Positions 42,724 to 52,124 of a stretch of DNA of 64,000 nt are shown here, piece after piece. Source of the DNA: Gautieria morchelliformis (lineage: Eukaryota; Basidiomycota; Agaricomycetes; Gomphales; Gomphaceae); NCBI GenBank assembly GCA_015179125.1, contig WHVA01000135.1, positions 169,276-233,275 on the forward strand, written 5' to 3'. Position numbers and translations under genes: made by a program. Positions within the stretch are counted from its first letter, which is position 1, and every line of letters begins with the position of its first letter. Under the pieces are notes generated by a model. It worked only from the letters and a program-made list of their open reading frames with translations, ran no database searches and was not told the DNA's origin.

Positions 42724-44863
42724 CTGATTCCTCACCTTCAGAGAGATCACACCGCGCACTATGAATGCCGTGGATAAGACAGTATTCTAGGCTATTGGGA
42801 TAGGCAACATGAGGGCGGGGATCCCTCATGGGAAGACTACGACACACGTCACCTTAAAGGACGTGTTATACTGCCCTGACCTCGCATTCACCATGATTTC
42901 CCTAACGTGCTGTGACGCAGCAGGGTACTCGGTCCTGCTAAAGGATCGAAAATGCTTAATCCGTGATGCGAGAGGGACACTGCTAGGGCAGATCCCACTC
43001 TTGAACGGCCTTTACAAGGTAGAGCGACAGGGGTTAGCGGCGTCAGCAAACCTCATGCGAAAGGCATTTACGATGGATGAGCTACGTCGCCGGATGGGGC
43101 AGATCTCCCCCCAGGCCGCTCGGAAACTTGTCCAGGACAGCGCGATCACAGGGATCAACGTCGATTTGTCGAGCCAACCGGGCTTCTGCACGGCATGTGC
43201 GCAAGCTAAACCCACGCGAAAACCTGTCCCGCAGAAGCGGGAGGGACCGTGATCGGGCAGGTTCAGCGAAAAGGTCCATTCGGACATGTGGGGGCCCACG
43301 AACCCCCAGAGCTATGACGGAAGGGAGTATTTCGTCAGTTTCACCGATGACCACAGTAGGTGGACATACCTTGTACCCATGGAAAGGAAAAGCGAGGCGT
43401 TCGGCTGCTATAAGCAGTACAAATCCTGGGTCGAGACTCAACACGGCGCGAAACTCAAGCGTCTACAAACGGACCACGGGGGTGAATATCTGTCCCAGGA
43501 ATTCACGGTGCACCTCAAATTGAAAGGAACACTACAGAGCCTCACCGTACACAACATGCCAGAGGAAAACGGCATGTTGGAACACCTGAACAGGACGCTG
43601 CTGGAGCACGCACAGGCCATGCTCCTCACAGCGAACCTACCCAAGTTCCCGTGGACAGAATCTGTACAACACACGGTCTGGTTGAAGAACAGGACTTTGA
43701 CGTGCGCACTCGACAGCAAGACACCGTACGAGATGGTGCATGGCGCGAAGCCCGATCTGACGGACTTACCTGAGTGGAGCACAAGGATCTTTGTGCTAAA
43801 AGAACAGGCTGGGAAGTTGGAGTCGAGATCCGACGAGGGGAGGTGGATGGGGTATAGTGATGAGAGTAAGGGGCACAGGGTCTACTGGCCCGGAAAGCGA
43901 GGAGTCACGGTCAAACGTAACGTCAATTTTGACGCCCCCATCCTCATCACTCCTGCTGACACGCTGGCTGAGGGGGAGTCTGACACAGGCAGCCAGGGCA
44001 CCAGCAGCAGCACTCCTCAGGACCAAGGACCACTACCCCAGGCAACCACTGGACCTGCGCGAATCGACCCGCTCGAAGCATTCGAGGACCCGGACCAACC
44101 AGCCGACCCACCACAGGGCAGGGGCCACCGTACATGGAAGCCCTCCACGTACGTGCGAGGGATCGCCGATGGCGCAGGCAGCAGCACGGGTCGCACAAAT
44201 CTGCCTGCGTACCCGTGTGGACTGCCATGGCCCACGGACGGCACATCACTAGCCGTCCTGACAGAGATAGGAGAGTCCACCACCGCTGAGACTGAGGGGG
44301 AGACCCTTGAGCACTTGATGGCAGCGGGGACATGCAACGCGGGGCACGACCCGGTCAGCGTCGCTGACATGCGCTCCCGCGACGACTGGCCACTGTGGGG
44401 CACGTTGATCAAGTGGGAGTTGGCCCAGAACGAAACGCTAAGGACGTGGGACTTGGTCAAACCCCCAGACAATGCGAACATCGTCGGCAGCAAGCTAGTT
44501 TTTCACTACAAACACGACGCTAGCGGTGCGGTTATAGCCCATAAGACCAGGCTTGTCGTGCAGGGGTTCTCGCAGATAGAAGGGATCGACTATAATGAAA
44601 CCTTCTCCCCCACCGCTAAGCTCTCCGCCATCCGCATCATCGCCGCGATCGCTGCCCAAAACGACTGGGAACTGGAACAGACCGATGTGGATGGAGCCTA
44701 CCTCAACGCCCCAATCACGGAGATGATCTACATGTGCCAGGTGAAAGGGTACGAAGCTCCAGGAAGGGAGCACTACATGTGCCGCCTGAATCGCGCAATA
44801 TATGGACTGAAACAGTCAGGGAGGGAGTGGTATGACATGCTATGTGGGATTATGTACGGGTTC

Positions 44864-45936
44864 TTTTAGATTAAGATATCAATTAGTGCCTTTTAACAAG
44901 TGAAATCTATTGCTCAGTGATTGAAACCACTGTGTTCGCCTCTCTTCTATGTGCTGACTAAGCCCTTCGAGGCGCGTCCAGCACTGATGAATGAGGGTCA
45001 CGTGACCGCGTCGACAGAAAGGTAGTGTCGATCCAAGGGATAGTCAAATCAAAAGCGTTCGCTTTTAAGGTAGTATAGAGTAAACAGTGATAGTAGACTC
45101 TCAACGAAGATTTGGAATAAACTATCAAGATCTGAGCTTTGTAGCTATCAAACAAGACTACAGCAATTTCAGGAGGCAGAATAATCGATTCTGGATAGAT
45201 TCGTTCATACATTTGTACTAGCTATTTATACTATATTGATAGTAACTACTAGTGTTCAAGATATTGGATGGATGGGTCGAAAAACTACTTTGTAACTATG
45301 GGGTGATTAATTTATAGTCATAAAGTCATGGGGTGATGGGGATGGTGTTAGGATTGTCTGGGCCTTGGAATAGAGATCTGTACCTAGTATACAAAGCCCC
45401 TGTCCACATGTTGTTAAGATAGTAATCAGTCAGATGTGTCATGGGATTCAAATAGAAAATGGATCTGAGTTTACCCTGCCCAGCATATATGCTGGGCTTG
45501 GAGATGGGGCCGCTGTCTCTGTGCCCTTCTTGTAGGGCAGCTGATTGAATATGTGTGCTGCAGATGACTTTCTCAGGTCACTCCACAGCACCCTGTACCC
45601 CTGCGCAGTCTATTATTCTCTGCGGCGTTTGGTGCCCGCACCCCTCGGTGCCTATGGCCTGGCGCCTGTCGACATCATGGCCGATGCCATCACCCGATAG
45701 GCGCGTCATCCCTGATCGACCGCACGTGGTCGACGCTCGAACTCCTGTATATCACCCAATTTGTGAGTAATATAGCATGACATAAATTTCGTGTGATCAT
45801 CGTCGTCTGCGCCGACGTCTATCATGAATATAATTTCTGTTTCTTTTGATTTTTCTTTTGTTTTTCTTTTCTTTCTTTATTAGTTTCCTTTTATATATAA
45901 ATGATTTGAAGTGAAATAATTGTGTTTGTCACAACA
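44864..45936 (-). mobile_element. Insertion in Copia 3 reverse transcriptase, solo-LTR-like
   Basis: 1,073 bp bounded by GGTTC on both sides (44859-44863 and 45937-45941). On the minus strand it begins TGTTGTGACAAAC, a copia-like LTR start, and ends AATCTAAAA, an unusual end. It has no internal coding of transposon type; a minus frame at 44958-45212 resembles nothing known. A solo LTR is the simplest reading. A non-autonomous element of another class with 5-bp duplication is possible. Confidence 0.6.
45478..45497. repeat. Perfect 20-bp palindrome
   Basis: GCCCAGCATATATGCTGGGC is its own reverse complement. It sits in the middle of the inserted element. Confidence 0.95.
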
Positions 45937-46957
45937 GGTTCGGGTTCATGCGATGCGAGACCGAGCACGCAGTCTTCCACAGGTATGCCGACCACGACAC
46001 CCTCATCGTCACCGTCGATGTCGACGACCTCTCAATGGCCGGCAACACGAGAGGAGCAATACGCAAGTTCAAGGACGAACTGTGCACCATCCTTAAGATC
46101 AAGGATATGGGTGACCTGCACTGGCTGCTAGGGATAGAGGTGAAGAGGGATCACGGGTTGCGCACGATCTCGCTATCGCAGCGTGCGTAAGAAAGCGGAC
46201 ACCAGGAACCACCGAACACCGACTTGGCTCTTGCGCCTCCTCCTGCACCTTCTGGACAGTCTGCCATGCCCTCAGCTGCACCCTCAGCCACACCCTCAGT
46301 ACCATCTGCTCCTCAGCCGGCACCGTTGCTTCCCAATGGTGGATGTCCTAAGTGTGGGAGTCTGCGTGGGAACAAAGATTGTTCTGTGGGATATTGTAAG
46401 AAATGCTGTGTAAAGAATGCACTTGGAAACCCAGGATGTGCACCATGCAACTATCGCGCTCACCAACTAAGTAGGAATGGATATGCACACCAGCCAGCAA
46501 TACTTCCTGCTCCTTCTCTTCTCATTGTGACACTTCCATCCTCTTCTTCTCTGCCTCTTGTTTCTTCTCCTCGCATCGCTTCTGCTATCCTCACCGCTCC
46601 TGACCTGCTGCCTACTCGAAACTTGTCAAACCCGCTGCCTTCTGGTTGGGCCAACACACGCATGCGCTCGCTTCACATTGAGCAAAACACTTTGAATCAC
46701 GCACAACAGTTATAGGACAGCCATATAACCATATAATGCTCCAACAGTCCTACAACCTTGTTTGGTATGTCCAGGTGCGTCGCAATTTGATTCCCGGTGA
46801 TGCACTTGTTGATATAGTCTCATAGCCGCACATCGCTCCTTTGGTATTGACAATACAGCTTAACTTGCTGTATATGTCACTGAAATTGGTAAAATCAACT
46901 CATTTTGATCTTATGGAAATTCTCAGGCTTCAACACAATTCTTTATGTCATGCTTAT

Positions 46958-48552
46958 TGTCATGACCTGTCTGTTTCCCTTACCCCGCTGCCTCTATGTT
47001 CCCCCTCATCACTCCCTAGCATCTTTGCCAGAGTTTGCCTCACCCTTCGACCACTCTTTCTCTACGTCCACCCTATTCGCTGTTCACCCCATTCTCCGAA
47101 CCGCTATTCGCTGCTCGCACATTTCGCCAGCAGGCATGCCATCAAATACGATCGATACCATTTACCCGGTGTAATGGTTCATCGCTATCCCCATCATCTT
47201 CTCAATCCAACCCCTTTGGGTGTTCATATGGCCAAAATGTGTTCGTGGGACGTCCTGTCTGTAGGTCATGTGGGATCAACCCGGTAGACGAAGAGTCTGC
47301 AGGATAGCATGCATGCAGGTCCCAAGACATAGTTTCGTACATAAGTGCCTTTGCCACCTTTACTCTCCGTCAATTCATGTTCGCACTCTTCCCTTACTCT
47401 ATTCTATGTGTATTTCATCTATTTTGTATCATGACTGTGCACCCCTATCCAACCCTGACTCACGACGGCCTCTTTCCTATTCGCTAATACCTAACGAGCA
47501 TTCAATATAAGTAGTTTACATTCGCATGTATATTCCCCACTTCAATTATCATACGTCGTCCATCTTGTGCAAACTTGACCTCGCTGTGATCATCATCTTG
47601 AGCCTTCTCCTGGAGATTTCTATCTTTGACCAGAAGAGGACTTAGGCATCACTGGTGAGTTCCCATTCTTCATCTTCGTTACCTTAGCCTTCGAACTATT
47701 TTCTGTGCTGTCGGCGAAGGGCTCCGAAGGAGCACCTTCGCCGGCGAAGGGATTGTCGCTATTTAGACAGCCCTTCCGTGACACTGTTACGATACGATCC
47801 GTCGTAAGGTTGACCGAGGTCGGGAGCCAAGCCCGAGGTAAGGTCCAAGGTTACGGGGCGAGGTTTGGATGGGGAAGTCGGAGAGGGACTTGGCTTCAGC
47901 TTATGTGCTGCACCGACCCTACGCACAAGTCCCAACTTCGGAGGCAAACGAATAAGAGGCGAGGTTTGGCTTAAGAGGCGAGGCTTAGAAACTAGCTAAG
48001 GATCGAAGGGATACGATAGTTGATTTTCAGACTGAGGAGTAGGAATGCATACAAGGGGGTTATATACGAGCGAGGGTACGAGTCAGGGGCGAACATATTA
48101 GTGGAGGTCAGGGCGAGGTCAGGAGCCGAGGTCAGGGCGAGGTAATATACGAATGATGCATGATGGAGGGGAATCAGTAACTAAGGGGATACGGGCATGG
48201 GATCAAGGTCGGATATGAACTCAAGCTCGGGCTCGGGCTCGGGCGCAGGATAAGGATCATATGTACTCGGGCACGAATATCACAAGGCTCGGGCTTGGAA
48301 GAAGGTTCTACCGGTAAGTAACCGGCCAAAGGCCGGGTTCTTACAGACACCTTGTACGTTACATCGTCAAGTGCCACAGGCTATTTCGCTACGACTGTAG
48401 ATAGGGCGAGCTCCGTTCGGGCAACCCTCTTATATTGTGAACATTTATTGGTTCACCTATTCGCCGAATGGCATACTTATTCGCACAAGTTATTCGGGCA
48501 TTCTCTGTGTTCACTAATACATGATATTAATGCCTAAAAACCAATCTTGACA
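46958..48552 (-). repeat. LTR family 1, copy C, with a nested LTR of family 2
   Basis: Begins TGTCATGACCTG and ends AATCTTGACA, flanked by CTTAT (46953-46957 and 48553-48557). It is in the opposite orientation to copies A and B. Without the nested element and one GACAC it is 1,029 bp. It interrupts the Cys-rich/RTC4-like gene. Confidence 0.9.
47785..48345 (-). repeat. LTR family 2: complete solo LTR nested in copy C
   Basis: 561 bp. The minus strand starts TGTAAGAACCCGGCC and ends CGTATCGTAACA, flanked by GACAC (47780-47784 and 48346-48350). A TATA box (CGTATATAA, minus strand, near 48060-48068) corresponds to that of the copy at 27201. The host sequence on both sides joins into the same phrase as copies A and B (…GACACCTTG). 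Confidence 0.93.
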
Positions 48553-50029
48553 CTTATGTCCAAGGCGAGTGGTGGGCACACCAGATGGGGACTCAATGGA
48601 AGGTGCAGCCAGGTCAGCGCTTGCTGTACAGACTTTATGAGCTTCCCCTGGAGGCTTGTCTGGATTTGGACGAGGAACTTAAATGACAGCCACGCTACCA
48701 AATGTCCCAGGAGAAGAGCCTCAAACGTCAAGGTGAACAGGCTGTATCACCTCCCGTGAAGGCTGCCAGAAAAACCTTCCAAGCCAACATTCACAGGGCC
48801 GCTTTCTCTTCAGATTCACATCAACCACCTTCTAAGTTCTCGGCCATGTGCCAGCCTGCATCAACATCTATGCTAACTCAATTGAACGCGCTCGAAATGA
48901 CACCAAGTCCTCGGAGCATGAGCATAATTTCTGTATCCTCTCGCTGCAACAGTGTCTCACCACCTCCTGCTACCTTGAATGTAAGATTGTGAATCTTATG
49001 GCCTTGTGTCACAAGGGCAAGCAGAACTCGACCAAGATGTGGTAATTCCATGTGCTACGTAGTGACAGTTGTAAGGTAATATCTGGGGAACCGCCACGCG
49101 GTTCCCATGCAGGAACTATACAGTGATTATCTAAGCAATCCAGTAGCGCACGTTGCCTTAAGGGCAATGCGGGTAAATAGTGTATTTACATTGAATGTGA
49201 ACACAGCATTCAAGCTCATCAAGCCTAACACTTCCACATCCAAACCTACACCCATTTCTACTTGTGCTTCGTCAACTGACCCTGCAATGGAACTTGGACC
49301 ATTGCGATGGCCACACGAGTTCTTTTTCATCGACATTGTAGACGGATTAGTCCTGTATGATATCAAGGTCAAACAAGGCAAGCATCAGCAAACAGCCTTC
49401 GTCAAAATCTTTGGTGTTCCATGTGTATGCCAAACTCTATTAAACAAATGCCAGCTTCTCGAAAAAATTAAGCAAAATAATGAAGAACTGTATGACATGT
49501 ACCTTATGAAAGGACAGGTGGATGAGGCACGATGGGCTCATTTGGAGAGTGTAGCAGAGGGGAAGCCCCTCAGAGGCAAGAAGTGGTTGGACTTACTCAG
49601 AAGTGTGACTCGGAACAGAAGGTATATCACTTTTGTCTGTATTATTCCCTTACTTATTATGTGTTATTGTCAAGGATCTTGGACACCAGTCAAGATGTAG
49701 AGTCAGAGGACGAGCTCGATCGTGTTACATCAAAGATCAATGCAAATATTGAAGGTACTTCCTCTACTGGTCAACCCTCATCTGAGCTAACGTATTCTTT
49801 GCAGGTTGTTGTCCAATATGTCACCATGAACTACCAGACCCTGTTTCCTTTCGAATTCAGCGCCTGCTTGACATTTACACTTGGTACGAGCATGGTTTTG
49901 CCCCTGGCAACGATAACTTTAAAGAACACACTGAGTTGATTTGCGCTCTACATGAAATGGAGTTGGATGGAGACACCAAGCGTGGCGAGTGCTTGAACTG
50001 GCCAACAACGCTGAATATGGACTGGATTA

Positions 50030-50429
50030 CACTGCAGGCATAGAAAGGTTTTCTGGTCTAAAAAACTGTTCAAAAGACTGTAAAGATTTTCCAAATATTT
50101 TTAGTATTTTTTATGTGAAAAAAACTATAATAAAATTTTGTGTTTTTTATTAGAATTTGTCAAGCATGAAAATTGTAAAAAAATTCAAAGTTTTTTGCAG
50201 GGTTTTTTATGGGTTTCTTTGTGTTTTCACAAAGAAACTTATAAAAACACATAAAAAACCCTGCAAAAAACTTTAAACTTTTTTACAATTTTCTTGCTCA
50301 ACAAATTCTAACCAAAACACAAAATTTTGTTAAAGTTTTTTTCCGTTAAAAACACTAGAAAATTTTGGAATATCTTTACAGTTTTTTGAACAGTTTTTCA
50401 GACCAGAAAATTTTTCTATGCCTCCAGTG
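50030..50429. mobile_element. Foldback MITE, copy 2 (400 bp)
   Basis: Starts CACTGCAGGCAT and ends ATGCCTCCAGTG, flanked by TTA (50027-50029 and 50430-50432). Same family and same full-length hairpin design as 28814-29209, with arms meeting near 50230. It lies inside the RTC4-like gene. Confidence 0.92.
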
Positions 50430-51066
50430 TTAGGGCTGAAGTATTCAAGGCAAAGGCTCACTTGGAAATTGTCATCGCGCATGCACCAGCTAATGAACAG
50501 TTCCTCAATGTCATGGAGCTCATCGGCCTTGGTGAAGCAGGAGACTTTACAAGCAATCCGCCGATCTCAGTTTATGTGCACAAACGGCAAAGGTGGCTTA
50601 GAAGTGTGGGATAGTACGCCTGTTTATTTCTTTCCTTAAACTGCCAAAAAAGCTAACAATTTTTGTTCTAGTTTTGGTGAGAAAGGGTTTGCAGTAATAT
50701 TACAGTGTTTACAAGAAATATTCCTGGCCGAGATTCCCATCCCTGACACAATCACGCTGCTTGCACACAACACATTTCTTCATTTTGTGCTTGTTCCTGA
50801 GCCTACATGGCAGCTTATTGCTGCTCGTGAAGGGTGCACACGAATTGTGGTGATGGAAACTGTGGTATTGAGCTCGAAGTGGGGTGGCTCACGCTTCCCA
50901 TTACATACGGGTACAGCCGGAGAGGATGTTGATGTGGAATACGCAAACATGGTTTTCTGGCGTACACAGTGCGGTCTCAAAACGGTCAAGGGCCCATGGG
51001 CTATCATTCCCTCAAGGTTTAATCATGTGAGTGTGTCAGAGCCCAACAGCAGGTTAGGAAGCCACC

Positions 51067-51583
51067 TGTAAGGGCGACTCTAACAGGTGCTCTACTCCCT
51101 AGAGCGGCACCTGAGGTAGAGGAGATCCAAAGCAGTATATAATGAGTCAACAGTGAGCAGGTAAATACAAGACAGCGCACCTGAGGTAGAGGAGATCCAA
51201 AGAGAACAGAGTGAGGATCTCCTTACCTCAGCGATGAACTATATAGCTGCTACACAATGACATAAGCGAGCCAACACAACCAGCAGTGACACAGGAAGGA
51301 ATAGGGGAGGATACAATGAAGGAGATATGAGGAAGGGAAATGAAAGGAAATAAAAGGCAGGACAGGTGGTCCCCTGACACCACCCAGCTTATCTTTTGCA
51401 TATATCACAATGGCAGCCTACGGCTGAGCGGTGCCACCAATGCCACCGATCTTCCGTGCAATCTATGTGCAGTGGCATCAGTAAATCCACACTTGGAGTG
51501 TCATGACAAGAACGGACTTACACTCACCCCTTATGAGACCAATTGATAGTGTGGAGATATAGGATTAGAGAGCACGACCAGGC
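51067..51583. other. Spacer with repeats, possibly a decayed LTR
   Basis: Begins TGTAAGGGCGACTC. A 26-bp direct repeat (gcacctgaggtagaggagat and six more bases) occurs at 51107-51132 and 51177-51202 without difference, and an inverted partial copy (gatctccttacctcag) lies near 51216. A TATA-like agtatataatgag sits at 51135-51147. The far end (cacccctta near 51527) could pair with the start. No target duplication was found, so the LTR reading is tentative. Confidence 0.35.
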
Positions 51584-51752
51584 GTGAAAGTCGCTGAATA
51601 CACGGCCATCGCTCAAGGAACTGAGTTTACCCGCTTGGCGACGTTCGAAGACCCTCTCATCGTTGGGATAGGCACACGTGGCATCTCTACCTTATTCCTC
51701 GCTCGCCTCCGCATGACGGTAGACAAGGCCATCAATGTGTATCAGCAGGTAT
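51584..51752 (+). pseudogene. Patatin-like domain scrap
   Basis: Reads FEDPLIVGIGTRGISTLF and then LARLRMTVDKAINVYQQ before a possible donor GTATGC at 51750. It lines up with FDLICGTSTGGLIALMLGRL and PVDKAIEAY of the NLR-like gene at 14.2-14.35 kb. The nucleophile motif GxSxG has become GIGTRG, so the Ser is lost. No other patatin motif is found around it. LINE 3 inserted 200 bp downstream. Confidence 0.55.
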
Positions 51753-52124
51753 GCCACAGTGCTTTCCAAACACCGTTTTTATCTTGCGCACTCGCCGGAG
51801 TTCAACGCCATGAGAAATTTTGGAGAATCATAATTGTGCAATTCTCGGGGTGTTCTTGGCAATGGAAACTTCCCGTTTCGTACTCTTAGGTTATACTGCT
51901 GTGGTGGCCTCGAGTGCACACCCTAGTGCCCTGCCCACGTCTTCTCATCTTTTTTTTTTTTTTTTCATCCAATTTTACATCTTTTGCTATGTAAGACGAA
52001 GTATACAGATTCCTTCTTGTGACCGTTGCTTCCCACCTTTCGACCTCTTTCCCTGCTTGAACTCATTGGGCGTAGCCTCGAGTGTGTCCGTGCCTATGTG
52101 GGCGGGGTATGTGATTCGCTCCTC

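Larger units (their letters stand above)
41430..46190 (+). mobile_element. Copia 3: Ty1/copia retrotransposon, split by an insertion and 3'-truncated
   Basis: Plus-strand order is LTR, primer-binding site (41682-41693), Gag, zinc knuckle, protease, integrase, reverse transcriptase. The reverse transcriptase is interrupted at 44863 by a 1,073-bp insertion and resumes at 45937. Similarity ends near 46190, before RNase H, where a Cys-rich gene begins. No 3' LTR is present. Confidence 0.88.
42724..46190 (+). pseudogene. Copia 3 protease-integrase-reverse transcriptase, interrupted
   Basis: The pre-integrase zinc region (CTACAQAKPT near 43191) is followed by a TGA at 43251. The integrase shows HSDMWGP near 43279, TDHGGEY near 43470 and MLEHLNRTLLEH near 43574, so the D-D-E residues are kept. 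The linker at 43950-44330 is Pro/Ser/Thr/Asp-rich. Reverse transcriptase has LVVQGFSQIEGIDYNETFSP near 44553, EQTDVDGAYLNAPI near 44680 and YGLKQSG near 44801. It stops in the insertion at 44864 and resumes at 45937 with FMRCETEHAVF and VDVDDL (YVDD changed to VDVDD), ending near 46190. Frame is restored exactly if the insertion and one GGTTC are removed. Confidence 0.87.
46200..51064 (+). pseudogene. Cys-rich plus RTC4-like host gene, broken by an LTR and a MITE
   Basis: Five coding pieces lie in order. Near 46350-46455 is a Cys cluster CX2CX8CX4CX2CC...CX2CX4H (GCPKCGSLRGNKDCSVGYCK and onward). 46680-46957 and 48558-48990 join across LTR copy C when the LTR and one CTTAT are removed; the joined frame continues GEWWAHQMGTQW, LLYRLYELPLEACLDLDEEL and a Ser/Pro-rich part. 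49275-49560 has RWPHEFFFIDIVDGL. 49805-50029 has CCPICHHELPDPVSFRIQRL and LNWPTTLNMDW, split by MITE copy 2 from the end (50660-51000), FGEKGFAVILQCLQEIF and FLHFVLVPEPTWQLIAA, which resembles the RTC4-like C-terminal domain (FVxxVLVPExxxxLI). Isolated stops (e.g. TGA near 48687) show decay. The 5' end is lost at the Copia 3 border. Function is unknown; RTC4 of yeast is linked to telomere capping. Confidence 0.55.
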
